A program made the translations under genes and the position numbers. Positions 17,947-26,757 of a stretch of DNA of 64,000 nt are shown piece by piece. Every line of letters begins with the position of its first letter. Position 1 is the stretch's first letter. The stretch covers positions 59,520,872-59,584,871 of the forward strand of contig NC_087068.1 of assembly GCF_963678635.1 (NCBI RefSeq). Reading direction: 5' to 3'. A model generated the notes under the pieces. The model was not told the DNA's origin and made no database searches. It saw only the letters and a program-made list of their open reading frames with translations. The DNA comes from Symsagittifera roscoffensis. Its lineage: Eukaryota; Xenacoelomorpha; Acoela; Convolutidae.

Positions 17947-18925
17947 AGATAAACGATGTTATAAAAGAATCCCTATCTTTTATAAGAATAAAGTACATTT
18001 CGTTGACACACTTTCACGAAGAACCTATTTCTGGGATACCGCAGTTCCATGTGGATCAGAAAATAGCCACAACGTAGTACAACTAAACCCTGATGAAGAT
18101 AAATATTACCTTCTCACCCCATATCCCACATTAATGCAATCACTCAAAAAATTTTCACCAGAAAGCATTCGCGCTATCGTTCGAAACCCAAATATAGACT
18201 TACAATCAATAGGAATATACTCAAAATCAGATATTCAACATCACATTAGAACACAACAATTCCAGGAATTATTAACACAAATGGACACAATACAAAGACA
18301 ATCAATTGACCAAAACTTACGCAAACTTGCCGAAACCGCAGGATTTGCAGACATCTATACGCAAGACTATAGCGGATATTTTAAAGACATTAAAAATTAT
18401 ATATATCTAAACGGTGAAAAATACCGTCCCCAAGATATATCACCTATCAATATTTTTAGCTTTGTTACACTCAAGAATGAAATTCTTGATTTTCTAGGGT
18501 GGCCCTACTACATCTTAGAAAAACTAACTATTTTATACGCAATGTTTAACTTTATTGGATTTCTTTTTTCACTCTTAAAAGGAATCTATAACACATGTGC
18601 TATACACACACAAGTCAATAGACAAGCAAGTGTAGCACGCATACTATTTGCAGGATTTTTTGGAATATTTTCTACATCTATAAACAAAATTCTTTTAGAC
18701 GCACAAATAAAAGAATATAACACAAAAATAGCAACAAGACAGAACACATACGACGAAGAACATAACAATGCAGACACAACACCAACAGCACCACAGTTAC
18801 CACCCCTACCACATAACCATCCATTATCCCTAGTCCCACGTAATTTTCGAAATTTAGCCATAACACATAATAATTTTAGACCAACCATATCACAAAGTCC
18901 CATCCAACATATACTCACAAGATGA
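17882..18925 (+). CDS. env: Envelope glycoprotein, C-terminal part with membrane anchor
   Basis: This frame carries the rest of the glycoprotein. Homology-like reading begins just after the A7 run; the first ~14 residues of the listed frame are shadow. Visible parts are a Cys pair region (RCYKRIP, PCGSENS), a helical stalk with QRQSIDQNLRKLAE, and a hydrophobic block at about residues 200-240 (LDFLGWPYYILEKLTILYAMFNFIGFLF). A second hydrophobic stretch follows (ARILFAGFFGIFSTSINKILL), then a polar Pro/Thr tail of about 90 residues. The anchor and tail suit a membrane glycoprotein. The same region is readable, broken, in elements 2 and 3. The frame break could be a recent mutation, an assembly error in a homopolymer, or a real shift; the sequence alone does not decide. 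Confidence 0.72.
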   Translation: MKETSYGFILVLKKVSPLYVFEDKRCYKRIPIFYKNKVHFVDTLSRRTYFWDTAVPCGSENSHNVVQLNPDEDKYYLLTPYPTLMQSLKKFSPESIRAIVRNPNIDLQSIGIYSKSDIQHHIRTQQFQELLTQMDTIQRQSIDQNLRKLAETAGFADIYTQDYSGYFKDIKNYIYLNGEKYRPQDISPINIFSFVTLKNEILDFLGWPYYILEKLTILYAMFNFIGFLFSLLKGIYNTCAIHTQVNRQASVARILFAGFFGIFSTSINKILLDAQIKEYNTKIATRQNTYDEEHNNADTTPTAPQLPPLPHNHPLSLVPRNFRNLAITHNNFRPTISQSPIQHILTR

Positions 18926-18974
18926 AAATACTTATGAACAAATTATAGAACAACCCCATACCACCGCTTTTCAG

Positions 18975-18997
18975 TCTCAAAATAATAATTTTTTTAG
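18975..18997 (+). promoter_or_regulatory. Splice acceptor for the ORF4 mRNA
   Basis: A T-run followed by AG (TTTTTTTAG) ends seven bases before the ORF4 ATG. The junction TTTTAG|CCCACGATGAGC is preserved in the decayed elements 2 (minus strand, around 29940) and 3 (around 57570). That preservation across old copies supports a functional 3' splice site producing a spliced subgenomic mRNA. Confidence 0.7.
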
Positions 18998-19003
18998 CCC
19001 ACG

Positions 19004-20812
19004 ATGAGCCGACAACTTGGATCCCTACACCGATCAAATTCCCACCCAACCAACCTCACCACTCCAATCCCAATAATACCACTTTTTGCTTTTCCGCCAC
19101 CCGATTTCCCATCCAGTAATGTAACATCCGGCATGAATTCCGATACTAATTCACACATCTCAGTTTTATACTCCATCTCACAACTCAATAACCCGAATAT
19201 TGAAACCCCCGATGAATTTGCCGACTCTGAACCATCTCCATCAAATAATTTTCACACCAATCCCTTAAATTTTTCCCAACCCCCTTTTCAACCCATACTA
19301 CCAAATAACCCTGACCCAACCAATTCTACACCCTCTTATGCTTCCCAAGTCACTCCAACCTACTCCTCACTTCACTCAAACCAATCATCTCATTCTTCAG
19401 ACACCCCCCGAATCTCCCCAGAACTAGATAATTTCATTACCCTACAACAACAATCCTATCACCTTGACACCCCAACCATAAACCAAATCTCATCCACAAT
19501 AGATTCATCCAACCCTCCTACCCCTACACCCTCTTCAATTTATACTGATTCATTAGCACCATCATCCACAACTACTGTATCTTCACTCAGCACTAATAGA
19601 GCTTACCGCACTTTTAAAAGGAAGTTCCCCAACCATCCTTTCCCAGCGAAACCAGGAACAGCCCGTGAATATATCAACCATCCACAACACACTAACACAA
19701 AAGAATTTTTAGCTATCACCTTACCCTCATTTCCACAATACACCTTAAACACCCCTCATGACACTAACGAGACACGTAACTTTGTAGACGAATACGTTTT
19801 AATGCCTACCCTTCCTTGGACCTCATATTATCATTTTACAAATCCCCTTTGCTTACCTTTATCTAACACTCATATCGATATAGAACGAAATAAGGACATG
19901 CCATATCGACTCACTACACCACTAACACCTAGACAATTTACTTACATTGGATACAAAAAATCACTAAAAACACACACTGCACCCCGAGCTAATGAATATA
20001 CACTAGAATATTACGATCATAACATCATCAGAACTAACCAAGATCAATTCTTAGACGACGACCGCTTCGCTAACCCACAAATCACCGAGAAATTTTTCAT
20101 TAAAACACCATATGTATTTACACTAAATATCTTCGATCGCAAGTTTGACCACATTATCTCAGAAGCACTAACAGAGACGCAAGCCTACGAAAGTTTTAAA
20201 GAACGCTTCCAAATATTTTCACTAACCTTTCGTTTCCTTGCACCACATGAAAGAGGTTTGCACTGCTCACACGATATTATGTTGCGCACTAAACAAACAC
20301 ACACATATACTTATTATCGTTTCATCCAAAATCACTTTGACCTACACACTCCCTCCAGACAACCACACCATCGTTTTCAATTCATCAATTCCAAATACAC
20401 CTCACCATTCTTTCTTAACTTCACATATTGCATTAAAGATACTAACCTTCATGGTATTCTTCGAAATTATGATCCCATAACCCAAATGTATATCTTTTGT
20501 CCCATCACCAAGACCTTCAACGCAGAAGAATCCCGACCCTTCCTCATCCCACACGAGTTTGTACAACCTATAGAAATCCCCATTTTAGAATTCATCCATA
20601 ACACTAAATTCAACCACAAATTATATAATCTAATCCAAAACACACCTTATGATTTTGCAGTTGGCACTGAAGAACTAACCACCATTAAGGCACTTCAATT
20701 GCTTTGGCCACTGCTTCAAACTAAAAATATCATCCGCATATTAGCCAAACTACTAACAACTTCAGATCTCATCCACGACATTTTCCCCCACGGTTTCTTC
20801 CCCGACGACTAA
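19004..20812 (+). CDS. ORF4: 602-residue protein of unknown function, last gene of element 1
   Basis: I do not recognise this protein. Residues 1 to about 235 are Pro/Ser/Thr/Asn-rich and probably disordered (SEPSPSNNF, SSNPPTPTPSS). From about 240 to the end the sequence looks folded, rich in aromatic residues and His: LPSFPQYTL, PWTSYYHFTNP, FLAPHERGLHCSHD, FFLNFTYCIKD, RPFLIPHEFVQPIEIP, then a helical C-terminus. There is no signal peptide or transmembrane helix, so it is probably cytoplasmic or nuclear. The start ATG follows a conserved splice acceptor by six bases, and the stop lies three bases before a consensus splice donor. Decayed ORF4 copies in elements 2 and 3 align over most of the folded part, showing it is an established family gene and not a captured oddity of one copy. 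Its place after env recalls accessory genes of complex retroviruses, but that is only an analogy. Confidence 0.8.
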   Translation: MSRQLGSLHRSNSHPTNLTTPIPIIPLFAFPPPDFPSSNVTSGMNSDTNSHISVLYSISQLNNPNIETPDEFADSEPSPSNNFHTNPLNFSQPPFQPILPNNPDPTNSTPSYASQVTPTYSSLHSNQSSHSSDTPRISPELDNFITLQQQSYHLDTPTINQISSTIDSSNPPTPTPSSIYTDSLAPSSTTTVSSLSTNRAYRTFKRKFPNHPFPAKPGTAREYINHPQHTNTKEFLAITLPSFPQYTLNTPHDTNETRNFVDEYVLMPTLPWTSYYHFTNPLCLPLSNTHIDIERNKDMPYRLTTPLTPRQFTYIGYKKSLKTHTAPRANEYTLEYYDHNIIRTNQDQFLDDDRFANPQITEKFFIKTPYVFTLNIFDRKFDHIISEALTETQAYESFKERFQIFSLTFRFLAPHERGLHCSHDIMLRTKQTHTYTYYRFIQNHFDLHTPSRQPHHRFQFINSKYTSPFFLNFTYCIKDTNLHGILRNYDPITQMYIFCPITKTFNAEESRPFLIPHEFVQPIEIPILEFIHNTKFNHKLYNLIQNTPYDFAVGTEELTTIKALQLLWPLLQTKNIIRILAKLLTTSDLIHDIFPHGFFPDD

Positions 20813-20815
20813 CAG

Positions 20816-20891
20816 GTAAGTATGAATTATACATATTACTAATTAATTCAAACATTAGAAACTCACCATTCTTTATCCATGTTTTCTTTAG
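20816..20891 (+). other. Candidate 76-nt intron in the element's 3' UTR
   Basis: CAG|GTAAGTAT directly follows the ORF4 stop. A branch-point-like TACTAAT and a T-rich stretch ending TTCTTTAG occur within 76 bases. The donor region reads as AGGTAAATATGAATT in element 3 but is lost in element 2. If used, it would be a non-coding intron downstream of the stop. Confidence 0.45.
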
Positions 20892-21873
20892 AATTTTAGC
20901 CTTCATCCTAGATCATCTGGAAAATTCACAAAAGAAAAATAAAAATAGCAAACTTCTTCAAAACTGTTTAAAACCCTATTAAATTTTTGCACCAACAATT
21001 AAATAAATATAATACCAATGCAGTAAATTAATTTATAAATTTTTCCCCCACCAGCAGTAAATCTAATAATGATGAAAATTTGTAACTTAATTTCCCCCAA
21101 CAACTAGCAGTAAAATTAAAATTCTATGTAGTAAATTCATAAGAAGCAAAAGCAGTACTAAACTTTTGATATTTTCATTCACTCGCATAAAAATTCTATC
21201 CAAACTCGCACAGCTCGCCCACGAAGAATTGTTTAAAATAATGAATTTCAGTTCCAAGCTTTCACACTCGATAACTCTAACACAAGATAACATGTTTCAA
21301 ACTTTACTTTAACCCGGTTGGAAAGGAATTATATACTAAACAAAACTAACCAATGCAGCTTACTAAACACCACAACACATAGCATAACAGCATGACTAAG
21401 AAAAGGAAACCAACGGTACCCAAACCGGATTAACCCAGTTTAAAACTGGATAATTTATTCTTTTGAAGACTATTATAAAGTCTAAGAAAGAAATAATAAA
21501 ACACAAAAAAGTCGAAAGACAAACCCATACCACAAACAATTTGATTTTTGAAAAAAGGACACAACCAACAAAACATAAGAAAAACCACAACAAACCCAAC
21601 ATAAAATGTTGTCACATAACAGGACCTCTCACAAAAACCGCATGCAATCATACTCCCACTCCTGGCCTAACCCACCAGGAAGGACGTCCTGAGCATGCTC
21701 TATAGCCGGCCTAACCCACCGTGCTACATCCACGCTTTGTGACCACACTCCTATTTTTAATAAGAGCTACTCAAGGGTGAGTAACTCTTCAAAATAACTG
21801 AACTAAAACAAAAAGCTTTTGTGAAAACAACTAACTAAAATCATAATTAAAAAATATTAAACTAATAAAAGTT

Positions 21874-22350
21874 TTATAAAATGTAAATTACATTATGCAA
21901 TACATAGATCAGAATACAACACCAAGGACGAACATCCAAAGACAAAACGACCCTACTACACTCGAGAAAGAATGGCCAACTGCAATCAATATGCCGCCCA
22001 CAATCACAACTCAAAGGATTTAGAGTACGACTTGACTTCGCAGAAAAGGACTTCATTGAACTAGACCAATGACCACCTCGATGTTCAAGTATACGTACAG
22101 ATCCGAGTAACCAGGCATCCCCTCCACGCACAATCTCCACGCCATTCCCAGACAAGGTCAAACACAAAGAAGTTCTCACCAATGAAACAGAAAAACCTGA
22201 CATAGCCAACCATTCTGAAATCAGATTTGAGTTTGTTGCGAAAACCCAGTCGTTGTCTTGAGAAGACACAATGATTGAATCTGGGACTTCTCTAATAAGA
22301 AAACCCAGAAGAAATAAGATGTTCGCCAAATACCAACGTCCATCATCCAT
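21874..22350 (-). CDS. Antisense open frame in the 3' UTR (158 codons), doubtful
   Basis: An uninterrupted minus-strand frame crosses the GC-richer part of the 3' UTR. It begins with a hydrophobic stretch (YLANILFLLGFLI) that could pass for a signal peptide and ends with another hydrophobic segment. I find no matching minus-sense frame in the corresponding part of element 2, which is strongly diverged there. A chance frame is the simplest reading; an antisense gene in the 3' region, as known in some retroviruses, is the alternative. Confidence 0.15.
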   Translation of the reverse strand: MDDGRWYLANILFLLGFLIREVPDSIIVSSQDNDWVFATNSNLISEWLAMSGFSVSLVRTSLCLTLSGNGVEIVRGGDAWLLGSVRILEHRGGHWSSSMKSFSAKSSRTLNPLSCDCGRHIDCSWPFFLECSRVVLSLDVRPWCCILIYVLHNVIYIL

Positions 22351-22395
22351 CTTTCGAATTGCAGAAAAACTATTCTAAAAAACTCTGTAAAACCC

Positions 22396-22402
22396 GGATG
22401 GG
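22396..22402 (+). promoter_or_regulatory. Short purine-rich tract before the 3' LTR
   Basis: GGATGGG abuts the right LTR. The same CCGGATGGG precedes the LTR start in element 2, and GATGG precedes the LTR at 62162. Position fits a plus-strand primer tract, though it is short and interrupted by T. Confidence 0.5.
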
Positions 22403-22811
22403 TGGAACCTGATCTAAACTACATTTTATGATTGGATAAATTAGCTATTTTACCAATGTAAAGTATTTAATATTAACCAATCATGATCCATCTAACTAAC
22501 AATCCACTTATTTGTAAGTGCTGAAATTACTTTAATTTCAGCACCAGAGAGATTTGAATTTAACTTAGAAATCAGTTGAACTCTCCCGAGTACTTCAGCA
22601 GCCGCAATAAACCAGTATACCCTAGATCTATTGAGCCTAGCAGAGACTAGTTAAACAACCTGAGACTAGATAGTATAAGAGTAAGATTAGGATCGGTATT
22701 AGACTAAGAAGTTGCACGAATCTATCCGGCCGAAAATAAGATAGCGTGACGAGCAGACGGTGTACCCTATCCGAAATTACTCTATGAGTTATACCCATCG
22801 AATATAACTCA
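22403..22811 (+). repeat. 3' LTR of element 1
   Basis: 409 bp from TGGAACC to AACTCA, followed by the right TAGG at 22812-22815. It differs from the left LTR by one substitution and one deleted base in the hairpin loop (hairpin at 22518-22544). Confidence 0.95.
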
Positions 22812-22815
22812 TAGG
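22812..22815. repeat. Target-site duplication, right copy (TAGG)
   Basis: TAGG directly follows the CA end of the right LTR and matches the four bases before the left LTR. Confidence 0.8.
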
Positions 22816-23404
22816 GGTGTTTTTGATCAAACCATTCATGGCTTTTTTTAAGAACCAGTTTTGATGGAACTCTTAAGAACTAAAATTTTGATGCCTTGAG
22901 TTCAAACACATTAGATATTGCAACAGTGATTAGTTTTTGAGAGCTTATGGGTCCTGATAAAAACCGAGCTGGTCAATTTAGAGATTTGGAATAGCTAAGG
23001 CGGGTTTCTGTTCACGCGATTCGAGAATTTATCCAAAGTGAATTGGAGCAAGATAATTAATTCTCATAATGTGTAGGCAGAGACAAAAATTGTGCATTGT
23101 CTTAGGGGGGGGGGGGGGGGAATGGAATCTCTTTAACTATCCCTCCCCCATTGGTACCTCGTAACGAATCTCTCTCCGCCTGGTACTTGTAGTTCAACCT
23201 GGTACTTTTCAATCAAATCCCATGAAATACTCCGCTGAAAATTGTGCCATATAATTTCCGGGACAAGTTACAGGCAAAAGGAGCTTTGCAGGCTTAGCAG
23301 GCTTCGCATTTATACGAGCAGAAGTTATGTATAATTTTGCCTGTTAATTGGGTAATTTCTGCTCCTAATTTGAGTCATTACTCTAATTAAGCGCAAAAAC
23401 AACC
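22816..23404. other. Non-coding flank with a long G run
   Basis: No gene is supported. A run of about 17 G lies near 23105, followed by ATCTCTTTAACTATCCCTCCCCCATT, which resembles a segment at about 42685-42715. Both may belong to one interspersed repeat. Confidence 0.45.
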
Positions 23405-23474
23405 CCAATATTTCATAGACTTAGTTTATGGAATTGTATGATTAGCATTTTTGGTCTATGGAGGTCAAACCGGG
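23405..23474. mobile_element. Terminal fragment of the CCCGGG-ended foldback family
   Basis: The last ~70 bp of the family survives here: TTTATGGAATTGTATGATTAGCATTTTTGG... ending GGTCAAACCGGG. It matches the left end of the copy at 25196 in reverse orientation, so it is a truncated member of that subfamily. Confidence 0.6.
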
Positions 23475-23912
23475 ATATCAGGCATTATTATACAAAACAT
23501 TACTGCTCGCATAAATGCAAAAGCCTGCAAAGCCTACCAATTTCCTATAATGTCTGTAAATTGTCCCTGGAACAAAAACTGTTGTTTGGCGGAAATTTAT
23601 TAAAACTGAAGTTCCGTTCCTTCGTCTGTAAGAATTTCTTATATGCCTTTACTTTAGACAAAAACGGCAATCTCATTGGATTTATTTTGAATACAAAAGC
23701 TCAAAATCATCATCGCATCACGTTCATACTTTCTGCTTCAACTAATTTTAAATTTGAGCTAACATCATTTTAACATTACCTAATTTTATTATAATTTCAC
23801 CTGCACAATTTTAGAGGCTCTCTTTCAGTATCTATACTTATCAAAAAACGCAGGTGCTATTCAACAGGCTTCATGTAAATAAATCTTGCTTTTATTGTAA
23901 TTTTTGTAAATA
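23475..23912. other. Non-coding DNA between foldback-family copies
   Basis: An apparent 111-codon frame starting at 23438 runs across the fragment above into this stretch. It has no recognisable motif, and I treat it as chance. No other feature is seen. Confidence 0.4.
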
Positions 23913-24855
23913 TCCCGGGTTGACCAAAACTTCTTATCATACAATTTCCATATATGAGAAACTTCTTGTCATACAATTTCATACAATTCCATACGTACAG
24001 AAAATTGTATGAAAACTCTATGATAAGCATTTTTCCATATATGAAAATTGTATGATAGGTGTTTTCCCATAAACCAAAAATTTTGATTTTTTTTTTCTTT
24101 CTAAATTTAGTTTCCGAAAAATTTTCGGTTGTAGTTGCAACCGAACACATGTGACAAAGAGCTTGGTTACTCAAAACACCAAAGGTTGGACGGTCTTGCA
24201 TTTACAATGCATAGAAAACGACCTGAATTTGGATGTCTTTCACAATTGATATAACAAAAGTAACAAACTTATATTTTTTGGCAAAATTTTTTAATGATGA
24301 TTATATTAAATTTTTGAATTTTCAAATTATCAGACATTGATCAAGGCGTACATTAACACCCCATACAAAAGAAAGAGGAATTTTCAGCGTTTTTGAAAAA
24401 AAAAATTAAGTGAAAAGAAAATAAAAGCCAATTTTATCGTATCCAGGACTACGTTATGCACACAAAATATCAAATTTTGCATGCAAAAATTTTTTTTTCG
24501 AAAAATGTTTGTTTGCGTACGAAAATCGATTTGCGGTTGAAAAAAAAAAAAAAAAATTTTGGGCCAAATTTTCAAAATTACTTGAAAAATTTTTTGTGTC
24601 GCCATCAAAAAAATGCCAGTCATACAATTTCCATATATGGGAATTGTATGATAAGCATTTTTTTCAAAAAACGAAAACCTCAGTTTTTTATCACCAGATT
24701 GTTTTATAAGAATCAAACAGCCACAGAAATGAGTTTATACCTGTTTTCAACCATTTTTAGAAATTGTATGAAAATTGTATGACAAGCATTTTCCGACACA
24801 CTTGATGTATGGAATTGTATGATAAGCATTTTCGGTGTATGGAGGTCAACCCGGG
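23913..24855. mobile_element. Non-autonomous foldback/MITE-like element, copy 1 (943 bp)
   Basis: It starts CCCGGGTTGACC and ends with the exact inverse GGTCAACCCGGG. Both arms contain many direct and inverted copies of a CATACAATTTCCATATATG-type block, so each arm can fold on itself. The core includes segments such as CAGACATTGATCAAGGCGTAC and CCAGGACTACGTTATGCACACA, which reappear in reverse in copy 2. There is no transposase frame. Flanking dinucleotides are AT/AT. I infer a DNA-transposon-derived, non-autonomous repeat. Confidence 0.7.
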
Positions 24856-25195
24856 ATGATAATTTTTTGACTGCTTGTCCGATTTTAGATTAACCATGAG
24901 TGCAATACAATTATCGAAGGGGTTTCGCGCATTACTGCCTCAATCTTAACATAAAATAATTCAACTAATGAAAACATTTTTTTTGTCGATCATCTAATAA
25001 TGTTGTTCCAACTTTCGAAATAAGTGAGGAATATATAAGATCGGGCTAGATTTCATTCGGAACCATTCGCAAAGACATTCAAAGACGGGCCTCACCTTGT
25101 GCGCACACAACTCTAACGACCCGACCCGAGACTTTCCCAACTCTTCCTTTTATGCTTTGATGCTGAAAGGTGAATCATTCATGCATGGCGACTTA
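24856..25195. other. Non-coding DNA between the two foldback copies
   Basis: No gene is seen. It includes TTGTTCCAACTTTCGAAATA near 25012, similar in reverse to the GAAAGTCGGAACAAC motif of the satellite at 0.9-3.0 kb, so some repeat sequence may be shared. Confidence 0.4.
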
Positions 25196-25923
25196 CCCGG
25201 GATGACCTCCATAGACCAAAAACGCTAATCATACAATTCCATAAACTAAGTCTATGAAAAAATACTAATCATACAAATTTCATACATTTTGCTAAAATGT
25301 TGTCATCGAATTTTCGAAGAACTTTTCTCTTGTTTTGGCATTAATTTTGGTGTATCGTACTAAATAAAAAAGAAAGACTTTTTGTCAAAAAAATGCTGAT
25401 CATACAATTTCCATATATGATTTTGGAAAAAAAATTTGCATGCAAAATTCAATTTTTGTGTGTATAACGTAGTCCTGGATGTACTAATATGGGATTTTTC
25501 TTTCCTTTTCTCTTGATAACATTTTTCAAAAGTGCTCAAGACTCAAAATTTTTTGTACGGCATGTTTTTGTTTGCCTCGATCAATGTCTGGTAATTTGAA
25601 AACTCAAATTTTAGAAATAATCATCTTTCCAAAACATTTTCATTGCAAGACGGCCTAACCTTTGGTACTACGTTTGAGTAACCAAGAGTTATGTCATTTG
25701 TGTTCGGTTACGAACACAAACCAAAAAATTCTGAGAAACTAAAATGAAAAAATCAATATTTTGGTTTATGGAAAAATGCTAGTCATACAATTTCCATATA
25801 TGAAAAAATACGAATCATAGACCTTTCATGCAATTTTTTGTACGTATGGAATTGCATGGAAAGTGTATGACTAGCGTTCTTCCATATGAAAATTGTATGA
25901 CTAGCATTTTTGGTCAACCCGGG
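25196..25923. mobile_element. Foldback/MITE-like element, copy 2, inverted relative to copy 1 (728 bp)
   Basis: It begins CCCGGGATGACC and ends GGTCAACCCGGG, with the same CATACAATTTCCATATATG sub-repeats. Core landmarks of copy 1 are present in reverse order and orientation (ATAACGTAGTCCTGGA, CCTCGATCAATGTCTGG, GCAAGACGGCCTAACCTTTGGT). Flanking dinucleotides are TA/TA. It is shorter than copy 1 through internal deletions. Confidence 0.7.
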
Positions 25924-26384
25924 TAACCTGCACAACGCAACCGACCCAATTGAGTTGAGGCAAACTAATTGGTCTTATTACCCGCACCGAGAACCCGTGG
26001 ATTTTATCGATTAGAATGAAAATCATCCATTAAAACCTATTACAGAATTAAAATGTATACTACGAATTCGATTACATTGTCATTATGATAAATTTATTTC
26101 AATCCCTCTCCAACCCCCCCCCCCCCCGTTGAATGAAGTCTACCTCTTATACCATCTTATACCAGGGGCTTGCGACAAGAATTTATACGATCAGAAAATA
26201 ACGGAGTTTAGACAATAAATTGCGTGCAAACTGCGTGAAACTTTATTACAGACTTAAACTGTCTTTTGGCTGAGTAAATACTGGTTGTCCGTTTCTTTAC
26301 GGTCGTCCAATAAGCTTGTCTCATTTCCCAGGCTTTTTTAACCAAATCCAACCCACCTCCTCAAAATCAGTAAAACATTAAACC
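25924..26384. other. Non-coding DNA with a C run
   Basis: No gene is supported. A run of C near 26115-26128 and AT-rich sequence precede the LTR of element 2. Confidence 0.45.
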
Positions 26385-26757
26385 TGAGTTATGTGTTATT
26401 TACTGTGCTCAGAGTAATTTCAGATAAGGTACACCGTCTGCTCGTCACGCTATCTTATTTTCGGCCGGATAGATTCGTGCAACTTCTTAGTCTACTAATC
26501 TTAATCTTACTCTCATTACTCCTAGTCTCAACAGATCTAGTGTATACTGGTTTATGCGAGTTAGAGCCAGAAGAATAACAATTGTATTCTAAGTTTTATT
26601 CAATTTGTTCTGGTGCTGAAACTACAAGTAGTTTCAGCACTTACCAATGAGCGTAAATGTTAGAGATGGATTATGATTGGTTAGTTATGTATGCTTTATA
26701 GTGATATTCCATCATAAATATAATTAGTCTATAAATGCTAGTTTAGAACTGGTTCCA
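26385..26757 (-). repeat. LTR of element 2 (373 bp, diverged)
   Basis: On the minus strand it begins TGGAACC and ends AACTCA like the LTRs of element 1. Long matching blocks include CGGCCGAAAATAAGATAGCG and AGCAGACGGTGTACC. It has many substitutions and several indels. Confidence 0.9.
26613..26640 (-). promoter_or_regulatory. LTR hairpin of element 2, perfect 13-bp stem
   Basis: GTGCTGAAACTAC and GTAGTTTCAGCAC are separated by two bases. It matches the element 1 hairpin except for one base in each arm, and these two changes pair with each other. Confidence 0.8.

Larger units (their letters stand above)
20892..22402 (+). other. Long 3' untranslated region of element 1
   Basis: About 1.5 kb without a supported sense gene. 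Several CCCCCA-AGCAGTAAA-type short repeats occur near 21040-21130. A GC-richer block around 21640-22330 includes paired GGCCTAACCCACC motifs (near 21665 and 21710). Parts, such as the CCTGAGCATGCTCTATAGCCGGCCTAACCCA block, are conserved in element 2 (27325-27385). It could hold RNA export or packaging signals. Confidence 0.55.
3908..22815 (+). mobile_element. Element 1: complete 18.9-kb envelope-bearing Ty3/gypsy-type retroelement
   Basis: This is a full LTR element: LTR (410 bp), primer binding site, structured leader, ORF0, Gag-PR-RT-RNase H, integrase, two small membrane ORFs, ORFX, Env, ORF4, long 3' UTR, short purine tract, LTR (409 bp). Both ends carry TAGG. The LTRs differ by one substitution and one single-base indel, which indicates a recent insertion. 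At 18,900 bp between LTR outer ends it is more than twice the 7-9 kb usual for errantivirus-type elements; the excess lies in a long Gag N-terminal region, accessory ORFs and long UTRs. Two frame changes are present, before integrase and within env. The domain order RT-RNase H-integrase and the residue patterns place it in Ty3/gypsy, not BEL/Pao or Copia. Confidence 0.93.

Noticed and set aside
24384-24782. Overlapping frames of 66-110 codons on both strands near 24.5 kb
   Set aside because: They lie inside the foldback repeat and consist of A/T-run translations.
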